Of a stretch of DNA of 64,000 nucleotides, positions 23,451 to 35,570 are shown one piece after another. The DNA comes from Gnetum montanum (taxonomy: Eukaryota; Streptophyta; Gnetopsida; Gnetales; Gnetaceae): NCBI GenBank assembly GCA_015680685.1, contig MNCI01015542.1:317792-381791 (forward strand), written 5' to 3'. Under the pieces are notes generated by a model. That model saw only the letters and a list, made by a program, of their open reading frames with translations. It was not told the DNA's origin and did no database searches. Made by a program: the position numbers and the translations under genes. Within the stretch, counting starts at the first letter, position 1. Each line of letters starts with the position of its first letter.

Positions 23451-24550
23451 CTGCTTCACACTGGATGAATCCAGTATAAGTAGATGTTAGAGGATGCTCA
23501 TAAGTAGCATGATCGATATTGCGAGCTCCTCAAGAATCCTTTAGCCACACTACCTAATGAGCCTATGGTCCCTGAGCATTTCAAGTTGGACTAATTTTTC
23601 CAATATCATCAATTGCAAGGTCATGATATAGACTTTTGCATGGCATTGTAGGATGATATACAGTGCATGATTGATAGTGTTGAGTTGGTCCTTAATGCAA
23701 CCAACCCAGTGCATCCCCAAAACCAATCAATGGGGGTTTACAAGAACCCATTTAACATAAGCGGCATAGGGTACATCATCAATGCTATTAGTGTTGATGA
23801 TGATTTATAACTAACATAGGAATCATTTGTGGTTCATGTATCCTCTAGTGGTGCCAGAGCCTCCTTTTCCTCACTTGGTTTGAGGATCCCTTTTGTTATT
23901 AGAGCACCACCTCAGGCACCTATAATACCCTTTGTGCTCAAGGCCTCACAGCACATTGTAGTAGCAATAACCCAATCACCCTTCATCATAAGGGCATTGA
24001 AACATGTGAACTCCCCACCTATTTGAAGTCTAGTGGTGACAAATGCATTATTCCCTATTTACCCAAGACCTCATCCTACAGCCAATAATAACAAGCAATC
24101 AAGATGGCAATCCAAGAGGCCCAATGAGTGCCTCACCAATTAAATGCTTAGGCAGCACTAAGAGCAAAAGGCACTAGGCCCACCAAAGCCTATCCCCTTG
24201 TCTTCCATACCAATGGCCCAACCAACCTAATAGGGCACCATAACCAGCAACCAACAATGTAGCACTAAGGCTCCAAATTAGGCAAAGTAAACAAAGTCCA
24301 AATCTCTTCTATGAGAGATTCGTCTCTTGGGCCACATGGAGGAGATGAAGGCCAACAACAAAGTAGTAGATAGTGGAAAGGACTTCCTTGATGTGTTGGC
24401 ATAGGTCAAGTAGGCTTCGAAATAGAAAAACACAACATTAATCCTGTACAACCTAATAATGACCTCCTTTGCCCATTTCAAAGCATTAGTTCATATGTTG
24501 ACCTTCATTCCTATCATGGAAGACATCCTAGTAGATGAGTAATCCATCCA
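23451..24550 (+). mobile_element. Element T: gag-protease linker, degenerate
   Basis: About 1.1 kb between gag and protease with only short open pieces (for example 23829-24026, Ile/Pro-rich). I see no domain. By position it would be the nucleocapsid and linker region, too decayed to assign a zinc knuckle. Confidence 0.35.
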
Positions 24551-24554
24551 TGCT

Positions 24555-25230
24555 ATGATGTTGCCTCCTCCCTTACAGAAATCGAGTTCAATGCCCCTGG
24601 AATTTCTCAATGAGGTGATTAAGCTTAACCCTAAGAATGGTCAAGTCATTATCGTGCCAATGTTCATCACAATCCGCATGGGGAAGTGCCGAATCTACAA
24701 GGTGCACGTTGATGATGGGGCAACAAAAAATGTCATCTTGTACATAGTCATTGATAAGCTCGATCTTTTCAATCAAATTAAAACAACAAAGACAACATGC
24801 CTGAAGTCCTTCAATGGATCGTGTGTTTTCATAAGAGGAATTGTCATGATAGCCTTCATGATAGGGGAGCAATCCCCCACCACTACTGAATTCACAGTGA
24901 TTGAGGAGATGCTAGGTTTCAACTTGATCTTAGGTAGGCCCTGGTTAGCCCAATTGTAGGTTGTCTCCTCCACAATCCATTAGAAAATCTACCTTCCATA
25001 TAAAGGTGGAAAGATTATCATATATGGTGACAATGCAGCCACTTTGACCATTAGTAACATTGACACTCAACAAGGGTCAGAGGTGTAGTTCCTCGATGAT
25101 ACATCTCCCATGAAGTACAAAGGTGAAAAATGCTAGGTAGACCAATTTGAGGAGACAACAGGAGCCATTGATCTCTTAGAGGATGCTTTGTGGGTAGAAT
25201 TAGCCTTCAACATAACTGACAAAGGTTAAG
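24555..25230 (+). pseudogene. Protease of element T
   Basis: An open stretch at 24555-24959 carries a retropepsin core: RIYKVHVDDGATKNVI where the family has a D-[ST/E]-G-[AS] active-site turn, then a substrate-flap-like segment, then EEMLGFNLILGRPWLAQL, a good match to the closing ILGRPWL motif of Ty3/gypsy proteases. The active-site Asp is present with a neighbouring DDG rather than D[ST]G, so activity is uncertain. Decayed, in-frame sequence extends to about 25.23 kb. RT does not follow directly: about 8.5 kb (6.8 kb without the solo LTR) intervene. Confidence 0.7.
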
Positions 25231-25539
25231 GTGAGTACCATATCGTACCATCCGGCACTACACACCCCATAACCCACATCAGATTAGGAAATAGCTACGT
25301 GACTAAGGCATCTCCTTAGTCTAATAAGCACTAGGCCCTTGCCTGCCCCCAATTCCGCATACCTTGCCTATTTGCATTTTTCTTGCATTTTACATTTAAC
25401 TTGGTTGTTTGCATTTTACATTTTTTCCTATACTATGCATATATTTCTTTTGTTTATGCACTTTGACTTAGCTTACATTTTCTCTTGTTCACTTTTTAGT
25501 AGTTAGTTTACACATAAAAAATAATAGAATGCATAAAAA

Positions 25540-25850
25540 TCATAAAATTCTAAAATACCATGGCCTGCTAAGGCCTAAAATTAGCAATCTTTTTCCCTTC
25601 AACACATGGCCCAAAATGACTTTAAACTATCATATGGTCCTCCAACGTCTAAAACTAGCAATCTCCTTTACACTAGATTGCCTGGGATGGCCTAAAACTA
25701 CCAACATGGCCCACCATGGCCCTAAAATGGCATCATGTGGCTAGCCATGGTCCTAAATTGCCAAAAAAATATTCATTACTGCATGTCTTGAAATGGCCTT
25801 AAACTATCACTAGGGCTCGAAATGGCCTAAAACTAGCAATTTCTACAACC
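25540..25850 (+). repeat. Degenerate short repeats, copy 1 (element T)
   Basis: Several loose copies of a unit resembling CATGGCC..AA..CCTAAAACTA-GCA, spaced roughly 35-60 bp. The same theme is seen at 33225-33310 and, in clearer form, at 36835-37325. Confidence 0.45.
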
Positions 25851-26039
25851 TAATCACATCAACTCATCACACCATTAGCATCAAACATGTACCAAATAAA
25901 TGCAGGAGTCTACTCATCATACACTCCACATAGGGAAATATCCATTCTATCCCATAAAAGATAACAATAATAGCATGATCACCTACATCATACAGAAAAA
26001 ATACAAAAATGTCCAATGATAAGGCTACATCAAGATCTG

Positions 26040-26660
26040 CTTAACTAGTGGTGCTAGGTGGGGGTGGAGGCTCCTCTTCTTTTTCCATGCTACTAGGGCT
26101 TGCAGGATCGCTTGGTGCCTATCAACAATGACAATAATAAGAAAAATATATATATGAGCAAGAATGTAATATGCAACCTAACAAAAAAACATAAAAATAA
26201 AAAAAAACTAACCTAAGAGGGTCCCGCATTGACCATGTTTGGAGGTAGGCTATCAAGGCCCTCCTCCAAGTGTTGGAGGATCTTGGCCTCTAATAGCTGC
26301 ATCTAGTGCTCTTGGCCAAAGTCAACACCTACAAGGGTCTTCATCCACTGTGGTCCATGTGGATGGCTACATAGAAAAGGTAGTAGATGAAGTCTCCCTT
26401 GAAGGCGTGATAATCTCTTACTTCGGGGAACCACTAACCACTATGTGGCGAGTAAATATCTTGAAGGCCTATCTCCCATTAATTGCCTCAACAAATATCT
26501 CAAGGTGGCAGTGGTTGATAGACTCTTCTTTGAGCTACTAAAGATATGCATCTCACTCATGCTTATAGTGGTGTTTATGGTTTTTTTGCATATGCCCCCA
26601 CTTGCACACCTTAGCGCTAAAATTTTCTCAAGCTTGACTTTTTTGGGCAAGCATATCTAT
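26040..26660 (-). pseudogene. Antisense gene of element T, 3' exons
   Basis: Minus-strand continuation of the antisense gene at 28370-31300 beyond the solo LTR. A likely intron lies at about 26109-26217 (minus sense: exon end CCCTCTTAG, then GTTAGTTTTTTTTT, ending TTGATAG before GCACCAAGC). The last exon encodes a short Pro/Glu-rich end (about KEEEPPPPPSTTS) and a stop near 26042. The A/T-rich segment between two G/C-richer exon pieces is what supports the intron. No family is recognised. Confidence 0.45.
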
Positions 26661-28369
26661 TGAAAATCTGCCAAATTCGAGCAATAGCACTTTAATGGCA
26701 GATTTATCTAAGTGAAAACACAAGACAAGTTTTTTCCAAGTGTTGTGCTATGCTCTCATTGCGCCTACTATGCTCCAGAGCATAGTTAGCATATCATGGA
26801 GCTCATGACTAGATCTACAAGACTTTCTAAGTGTTGATAATAGCTACAGAAATGTTTCTAAGTGTCATGCTATGCTTCCATTCCTCATAGTACGCTCTCT
26901 AGCATAACAAGCATAGTAGCACTTTAGTGGCCAATTTGCACTAGTATCAAGCTAGAAGTTGTCAAGCTAGCTTAGCATGGAAGAAGCATTTGATAAATCT
27001 AACTCCTAAATCTACCCCTCTTACCACACTCCCGAGCATAGTTGGCATAGCAAGAATAAGGACTGCAAATTTTTCAAATTTTTTCAAGTGTCCATGCTAC
27101 ACCTTATCTCATCCTACTACACTAATGAGCTTAGCAAGCATAGCAGCACTAGACTTCAATATTTTGGAAAATTTGCCTAACTGTTGGGCTATGTTCTAGA
27201 GCATAGCTAGTGTAGCAACATGGGACTACCTCCAAAATCTTCTAGAGCTCAGCACAGGCCTTCATTCCAGCTCCAGCACTTCTTTGACAAGCATAATTAG
27301 TAACTTGCACTTTCTTTACATCCCCCTATGTCTCAAAATTGTACTTATGCTCGATTCCACTCACAAGAGGGTAGAGTGTAGCCTTCAAATTACACTATTT
27401 TGCACTGTTTGCAAGTACATTGTGGTATTTTTTAACTTTGGCACATGTAGTCTTAGCAATGTAGCCATAGTTTGATAGTCTCTTGATGTCCAGTGAAGCA
27501 TACCAGAGTGTAGCACCAGTTGCTCTAGTGGGAGCATAGCAAAGGTCAGCGCAGCCCCACCTACCCCTTTGCCACGTGACACTCAATATACACTTCATGC
27601 TAACCCCTAAGCCTATAAATACCCTTGCATTCCACACTTTAGACCATGGTAATTCATTCTAGAAGTGGGAATTTGAAGCATTTGACTAGCAAATTCAAGT
27701 AGTAATTGGCATTTTAGAGTGCCACTTGGCACATGAGGCACCTTGAGCACCCCGCACACTAGAGTGTATCAACACCTTGGCAAAACCTTTGCATCTCATT
27801 CAGCACTATAGTGCATTGTAGGCTATAGGACACTATGGTAGCTAACCCAGTAGGCACAAACTCTATGATGGGTGTTAGTCTTCACCCCAAGACCCCCCAG
27901 AGACTATGGCTATGCTACTACTATGTCTGTCTCTACATCACATACCTCCTCAAGGCTCATTTGTAATTACTACACTCCCCATTTGGGATGGTACCACATT
28001 CTCTTTGACATTTAGTACTGCATTTGTATTTTTCATCGCATTACATGTTTTCACACATTTGCACAACTATTCTCATGCTGAGAAACCCCTTTATGCTAAA
28101 GCTTAGCCAATCCTAGTACTTTTGAAAATGTCCTAATAATACCTAGCATTATCTCACAATGTCAACACTCACATTTTAGCTAACCATGCCACCCCTTGGT
28201 TCCACTCAATACCTTATTTGTAGTTGGCAAAGTCCTTATTTGATCAACAAGATTGTCTAGGGTACTTTGCCTCCATTTCCCAACAAAGGCCCTAGTGCAG
28301 AGACAAGGTCAAGGTTATGCGCTTGCAAACCCCTCAGTGTTCTAGCCACTAATTTTTTTAGTCGCTACA
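26661..28369 (+). mobile_element. Solo LTR of the T family inside element T
   Basis: A 1.71-kb LTR from TGAAAATCTGCC to GCTACA, aligned along its length with T's own LTRs (TATA box GCCTATAAATACCC at about 27613-27625; same CTATGCT/AGCATAG motif series). Flanks are TCTAT (26656-26660) and TCCAT (28370-28374), a five-base TSD with one mismatch. It interrupts the antisense gene, so it arrived after that gene was in place. Confidence 0.75.
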
Positions 28370-31300
28370 TCCATCTATAGCCTCTACTCAATGATCTCCC
28401 AAGTGGTCTCATTCTTGCCCTAGATGGCCAAACAGTACCAAGCATAGTCGATCTTTGCAATCTACCAAGTACTATCTCCCCATGATTGAGCCACCAAGAA
28501 GTCATATCAGGATTGGAGGTCCTCAATCTTCTTGTCCTAGCTTACCACTCTTTCCTAAAGCTCATGCACATGTTTCCACATGTGCTTGTTCAAGTGCCTA
28601 TAGCTCCATAATTCTTTCACATAGGAAAGCATGCACTTGCTGGTTGCCTGGTACACACGCTGAGATACTTGCTTCACTTTAAGAGGGTACTTGGGGATGG
28701 CATTCACCTTAGCCACCTAGTTTAGATCCTAGTGAAGCTTAGAACCTATTGGCATGCAACAAGTAAATTAACATTAGTCTTAGACTAAGCATAAAATTGG
28801 TAAAGCAACATAAATAAAACAACAACATGCATATCAAGCTCAGGATCTGATCGATGTAGGTGGTCTACCATATCCTCAATAATGCCTTGCATGAAGGCAA
28901 ACTTGTCTGATGTCTCTACCAACAACTTCATGTGGTAGGTAGGCATAGTGGTGAACTACTAGTAGGTACATCTAAGATTGCATAACAACAATGCACTTAA
29001 CAACAACTAAATAGTCAAAGATGCAAGAGTAAAAGAGCAATAATAGATGGTAATTTAAAGCATTTACCTAGCAAGCCCTTTGGCGTGAGAGCAATGGGAT
29101 CTCCCAAATGCACACCATCAAAGAGGCTAGCAAAATCACCTTTCTTAGGGTTGAACAACCCCTCTACCTCAAACTATTGAAATGTCGCTGTAGCCTCATG
29201 TAGCTCCTTCCTAGGTGCTTCCTCCTCCTTAGCTTAAGGAGGGACCACCTCTACTACTGTTGCTACCACTACTTCAACAGCTGTCTCGCCTAATCTACAG
29301 ATACAAAATTTTAGCATTAACATAGCTTAGTTAAAAAACACTAAAAATATAAGCATAAAAATATAAAAAAATGCATCTATACATATACTAACCTATAACA
29401 TTTGTAAGCAAGCTTGGGATTTTGAGGCAAATCTTCTTGGTGCCCGCCTGTCTAACTGTAGGAGTAGCCCCCTTCGTCAGGCATGGTCTCTTGATCTTTG
29501 CCTTGGTAGGACTCACCATTTTTGCAATGTAATAGTTGGCCTTATTCACATCTCCAATGATGATTAGGGAACACTTTCCCATGCTATCACGAGAATAGCA
29601 CAACTGCCCTAGATGGCCTTTGGTCATCGTTGAGTACGACTCATCGATCCCCTCTAGAAGATCTTGTGAGTGAGTGGTTGCAAACATGTGTTTTTCCCAA
29701 TGCTTAGATAGCTACTATCAATCTTGCACTAACTAATGCTTACTATCTCAAACCACCAAAATCTCCATGAATCTTTGTAATTACACTGCGAAGAACATGA
29801 AGTGTATGTGAGACCTTACTTAGAGGTTATAGCGTAACCTAGTGATCTCTACATGTAGTTTGGTGGCAATGTAGGAGGCCTAGTTGAACATCGTGCCCTC
29901 CCATAGTACCTCCTTCATCACCCATGATTACTTTATTCTAGGGATTTTTCCTTGGGATAACAACTTCAGGAAGTCACAAGCATGAAAGAGAGGGTAGAGC
30001 TCTTGAACCTCAGGCATATGCACATCCCTAATTAGGATCTCTTTATGAGATCATGTGGCTCTCAACCACTCCTTGATCTATCCACTACAATCCACCTATT
30101 TTTTGTCCTCATCAACAACCAACAAGCCATGAGTGGGGAGGCCAAATAGGCTAGCAAAGAAGGCCATGTTAAGGTCTAGAAGTACCCTCACTTTGTGCAT
30201 GTAGGTGATGAAGAGGTAGACAGCACTATTGAAGGAGTCCATGATGGTGACCATTTCAGCCACCAGAATGCTTGGGCTAAGGGCCAAGAAAAGGTTCATC
30301 AACCTAGCACATGTGAGCTAATTATTCAACACCTCTAAGGCTTGATGGCACAACCAATGTTGTGCCCCCTTCACATCACTATATTTCATGATAAGGGTGG
30401 CCTCACTGTGGCCTATGGTGACCATTGTCACCTCTCCTAAAGCAATTGCAGTTGCAACATAGGCAAAAAAATGTTAAAATTAGGCAAGGGTAGATTAACA
30501 AGTGCATGAGATCAAGCATAAAAGCCAAAAAAAAAGTGCCTATGTGGAACAAATGGTGTGTGAGATGGAGGTGGTGGCACAACCGGCTCCTCAAAGTTGG
30601 GCTCACCACTAGCCCACACCTTATCAAGCTAATCATAGGTCCTACACCACTCAAATGCCTTCAGGTACTACATAGGATAATTGTTTAGATCTTTTCCCAC
30701 CTACTCAAGTATGACCTCCCAAAAATTTGAACTAGAGGAGAACACCTCTAAGATGGTGTAGGTCAAAGTAAGAGCCTCTTTTTTATCATGGAGTCCCTGA
30801 TCATCAACTTTGAATCTGGCATTAGCCATGATCACTTAGTAGTTAGCCAAACTTAGCATGGACCAATAGTAAGAAACATAATGCAAAATCATGAGAGCAT
30901 AGTTCTAAATGGGTTTTGGAATAGAGTATGCACATGTAGAGCAACGAAGAGGGTGTTCCTCTTATTATAACAAAAGAACTCTAGCATTCCCCAAATCCTA
31001 GATAAGGGATAACTGCCCTTAGGGCCTTGCCTTGAACCACCTACCCTATCATCACCAGTCGTGGGCTCATCAAACATAAATCTCAATATTTCCCAGTTGG
31101 CCCTAAGCAACAATGTCTCAATGATAGCTCTTGCAGCCTTCATTGCTAAGTGTGACCACATAATCATACTGAAGTGCTATAGTAGGAATGCTAGGAACTT
31201 GGATGTCCTAGGTCAAAACCATACCACCTGATGAACCACTCGCATATTTAGTGCAGGCGTGTTGGGCATAGGCTTGCTCATGTAGCAAAGAATGCCAACG
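28370..31300 (-). pseudogene. Antisense, apparently intron-containing gene of element T
   Basis: A minus-strand series of exon-like pieces runs against T's gag-pol. The longest open pieces are 31167-30889 (IIETLLLRANWEILRF), 30828-30540 (from MANARFKVDDQ to a Pro-rich PPPPSHTPF end), 30302-30096 (AFFASLFGLPTHGLLVVDEDKK) and 29687-29388 (basic segment KAKIKRPCLTKG). Between them are A/T-rich gaps with splice-like edges: about 30537-30434 (ending TTGCTTTAG), 29391-29296 (GTTAGTATATG...TCTGTAG), 29069-28977 (GTAAATGC...CAATCTTAG) and an acceptor near 28752. The LFGLP motif and a downstream VMKEVLWEGTMFN segment recall transposon-associated plant proteins, but I cannot name a family. Stops are scattered, so it is now a pseudogene. 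Confidence 0.5.
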
Positions 31301-33480
31301 AGCTCTACAATTACTAACATGGGCTTTAGTAACACTTTGCAACCACAAGGCAACAAATGTAGCGTTAGTATACACTAGATGCAAATTTTGGCAAAAAATA
31401 TTGAATTACACTTAGCAAAATTAGCACGACATAGCATAAGTTGGAAAAAATATCCTAGTGTCCCTTGGGCCTTGTGGATTTAGGACGTCAACATACACAT
31501 TTGATGTCCCTTGTACTCATTGGGGTACAGCATGCTTTGCATGGCATTAGCATTTTCTTTTTTTGCATGTTTCACATATTTAACATTATAGCTCGCATGT
31601 TTGACAATTTAACATTACCATTTTGCATTTCACAAGTTTAGCATTTTTGCAACAAATTTTCAAATTTTTTCTAACTCTGGGCAATGTAGTCAGGAAGACT
31701 ACAACAAAATTCTATCTCTAGGCTACCTTTGGGAGTGTAGTCCAAAAATTTAAATATTTTGCTAACTCTGGAACCATCGACTATGCTTTGGCGACTATAG
31801 AGTGTAGTCCTAGATAAAAAAACTAATTTTTGCTTACGGTGCTACCCCTACCCTACGTCCTTCCATGGCACAAAAAATGAGAATAATTGCAAAAATGTAC
31901 CCTTACTATCGCCCCTTCCATAGCTCCCATGGCTAAGCACCCTTGTCATAGGGTGCAATGCCTTATGACCCTTGTGGCCTCTAGGCAATCCCTGCCCCAT
32001 AGTGTGCCACCATGACCACCATCAATGCTCATGTCCGTACCCTTGCCTCACCCCTAAAATTTTAAAAAATTTAGAATAAAAAAATGGTGATCCCTTATTG
32101 CCTAGTTGGCCTTGCGGTGGCTATTTACAATCACCATCAACATTTGCAATCCCATGCCCTATGTAGAAAATAACAAAAATAGACCTTAGAATCCTCGACT
32201 GCACTCATGCCCCATGGTGTGTTGTCTGGCTACTACCGATACCCTTATTTCTGCTCCTTACACACACAAAAAACCCTCAAAAATATTTTTCTAAGATCAC
32301 ATGTGCCCTACCTTGTAGGACTATCACCAAACCTAAATCCCCTGCCTTGCATAAAATTTATTTCCCATGGGAAACCTTACGCATGCTGCTGGCCATCCTA
32401 GGCTACCACCACCAAACCCCTTCTCTTAGCTTTACCCTTTTTTCCATCCAACTACATTGTAAAAAGAAAAATTTTTTAGAAAAATCTCCTGTAAACCCTC
32501 CATGTCCATTACCTTTTTCTCTCTTTTTCTGGTAGCTACAGTGGCCATTGCAAGATGAACCCTCACATACACACTCATTGCCAAAATACATTCAACTAGA
32601 ACCCCTCACCCTACAAACCCTCACACGTGCCAATACTTCTGGCCCAGCTGCAGTGGCTACCATGGCCATGACAGTGGTGGCTCCTACCACATCAAGGCAC
32701 CACCAAAACCAAACCCAAAGCCTCAAATTCCTAAGTGTACGAAAAGCATGAGAAACAAAAAGGGGAAGAGCATAGTCAGGGTACCTGGTAGATGATGGTA
32801 CCTTTTGCTCCTCCAAGTGTGCTTGCGGTAGGCATCCTAGGACTTGCTCTTCCTCATCCACATTGGTGAGAATAGGGTGTTAGCATCCACTTCAATGTGA
32901 CATTCTAGGGACTATGCTCATACAAATGCACTATGCTATGGAAATTTTGCATTTCAACTTTGACAATGACAAATTTACCCAAGGTGAAACACACTTTTAT
33001 ACCCCTAGGAACCACTTAAGTTTTTACCTACCTTGGGACTACACTTAACAATGCTAAGTATAGTTGGATGAGAGCATAGTCACTAGAGTTAGAAATTTTT
33101 TTAATTTTTTTGGCTATCTTTGTACTTAGAAAAATTTTGAATTTTTCTTGTCACCCAATGAGCACCTAAGACAACTTTGCTTTTTTGACATACCAAGCCT
33201 TGCTCTAATGATGCATTTAGTGCATATCATGGTTCGCTAAGACCTTACACTAGTGCTTCATAGTCCGCTAAGACCTTAAACTGGGAACCCCATGGTCGGC
33301 CGAGGCCTAAAATTGATCCACACATCCCTTTCCTTTTAAAATTAGATTTGCATATTTAGGAAAATTTTATTGAATTTTTTTCCTTAATTTTGTGCATATT
33401 ACACTCATTAATATAGGTGCGGCTTGACATTTTTCTAGTTGTTTTTGCAAGATTATTACAGGATTTTCAACATGACTACG
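31301..33480. mobile_element. Element T: non-coding region between antisense gene and RT
   Basis: No convincing gene. It contains LTR-like motifs at 31680-31830 and 32900-33090 (GACTATGCT and GAGTGTAGTC pieces as in T's U3). One minus-strand stretch at 32861-32785 (EEQVLGCLPQAHLEEQK) ends at a splice-donor-like AAAAG/GTACC and could be an extra 5' exon of the antisense gene. A short repeat cluster lies at 33225-33310. Confidence 0.35.
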
Positions 33481-34950
33481 TATAAGCATTTTCACTCACC
33501 TCTGGTCCTAACTAGGCCCAATGGTGATCACATGTGATGCATTTACCTACAATGTCTAGACCTTAAGCCCATAGCCTACGATGAATACATAACATCTATA
33601 GAGGCACTAATAGACTGGACATACCATTTATTTAGGGCTCTAGACCTAGAGGTAGGTGATGTCACCAAGGTTCCCCTCATTGAAATCCCTATAGCAACAT
33701 CTCATGGTGAGGCAAAAACATTGAAACTTAGTGCAAAAAAATCCTCAATCCCAGCATAAAATTAGTTAAGTATAAGGCTTACAAGGTTAGGCCTAAGGTG
33801 GCATTGGTAGCCTACAATGAAATCACTAAGCTCTATAAAGCTAGTTTCATCCGAGCTATTGCCTATGCAGATTGGGTCTCCAACATCATGGTTGTACCTA
33901 TGAAAAATAAAAGTATATGCATTTGCATATAATTCCAGGACCTGAATAAGGTAACCATTAAAGATGATTTCCTATTGGTTAGTATTAATCAATTGGCTGA
34001 TACTACAGTTGGTCATGCCTTGTTGTCCTTTATGAACAGGTTCTTGAGTTATAGCCATATTCAGATCAACCTAGAGCACTAGCTCAATACTGCCTTTATG
34101 ACCCCTTGGGGTACATTTTGCTACACCATGATGTCCTTTGGGCTAAAAAATGTAGGAGAAAGTTATCAACAAGCCATGATGTACATATTTAGCAATTACC
34201 TATTAGGTCTTCTCAATGATTACATTGATGATATAGCGGTTAAGTTCAAGGCATCACACAACCATGAAAATGATTTAGACCTTGTGCTCAAATGTTGTTT
34301 GAAGCATGAACTTAGGTTAAACCCTAAGAAATGTATCTTTGGTGTCAAGATGGCCCACATGCTAGGTTTTGTAGTATCTAAAGTAGGCATACATGTAGAC
34401 CTTGATAAGGTTAAGGCCATTATCAACTGAGCACCACTGGCCAACCTTAAGAAGCTACGAGGGTTATAAGGTAGATCAGAATTCATACGTCAATTTATCG
34501 CACGGTTGACCAACAAGTTCCAGCTAATGCAACACTTGCTTGAAAAGGGAATCCACTTTGAGTGGACAACTCAATGTCAAGAGGCATTTAACAACCTTAA
34601 CTAGGAGCTAGCTCAACTTCCAGTAGTCTACCCTCTGCAAGAAGATAAATCATCCTACATCTACCTTGCTACCTCAGATGCATTCATCGCTTCTTTGCTT
34701 TATCAAAAGTGAGACAATGACACCGAGGTCCTGGTATACTACCTAAGCCATGCATTAGTTGCCTATGAATCAAAGCATAATGACATGAAGAAGAATTTCC
34801 TTGCCTTGGTCTTTATACTTAAGAAGTGGAGGCATTACTTTTTCCATAGCCAAGTCAACATCATTTGCAAAAGTAATGTACTTCGAGCCATTACAATGAA
34901 TATCTACAGAGCAATCACATCGCACATTGGAAAGTAATAATCACAAAGTT
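33481..34950 (+). pseudogene. Reverse transcriptase and RNase H of element T
   Basis: A Tat-type RT. Recognisable parts are KLYKASFIRAI (entry), QDLNKVTIKDDF, FMTPWGTFCYTMMSFGLKN, and the catalytic loop YIDD at 34221-34232 with both Asp intact. These are followed by LRLNPKKCIFGVKMAHMLGF and VDLDKVKAI. The connection and RNase H domain then run to about 34.9 kb (LRGL, then a decayed TSDAFIASLLYQK, then ESKHNDMKKNFLALVF). Stops are few within 34098-34430, more elsewhere. The normal product copies the element RNA into DNA. Confidence 0.8.
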
Positions 34951-35570
34951 TGACTTGCATTACATTCTGCAAGCATCAACCAAAGGTCAAGTAAGAGCCA
35001 CACAACTTATGGATTCTCCAATCGACAATCAAGAAATGGTAGATCTGAAATTTTTGGATGAGCATGTCACTAGCATAAGTCAAGTGCCTAATAACTTTGA
35101 GGCACTCTTACACTTCAATGGTGCTTCAACCTCTTAAGGGGGTAGTGCCACTATCATAATCACATTCCCCTCTAGGGAGATCCAACCCTTCATGTACCAT
35201 TTTGCATTCCCATGCACTAACAACATGGCAGAGTATGAGGGTCTCCTCCAAGGTATCTTAGTAGCTCACAACCTAGAAATATAGAACCTACTAATTCAAG
35301 GTGATTTACAACTAGTTGTTAACTAGGTTATAGAGGTTTATGCTTATAAATCCCAACACTTGAAACCTTATTGTGACTTGGTGAAGCACCTGCTTAAGCA
35401 ATTTGCAACTACTAATGTTCAACATATTCCCCACAACAAAAATGCCATTGCTAATGCATTAGCTATGTTAGCCTTAAGAATTACACCTAAAATGTTTTAT
35501 GCATTCCCCGCTATGATGGCGGATTGCACTGCGCCTATCATGTAAATAATCAACATTGCACCTATAGCCA
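34951..35570 (+). pseudogene. Second (archaeal-type) RNase H of element T
   Basis: A second RNase H domain sits between the first and integrase, the known hallmark of the Tat branch of plant Ty3/gypsy elements. It reads LHFNGASTS at about 35.11 kb (family FDGAS; the first catalytic Asp is Asn here), NNMAEYEGLLQGI (catalytic Glu kept), IQGDLQLVVN (second Asp kept), and a C-terminal HIPHNKNAIANALAMLA (the usual D-A-L-A Asp is Asn). Two catalytic residues are therefore lost in this copy. Confidence 0.75.

Noticed and set aside
32403-32861. Open frames around 32.2-32.9 kb as independent genes
   Set aside because: Short, overlapping on both strands, without recognisable domains, inside element T. 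Only a small possible 5' exon of the antisense gene is retained.
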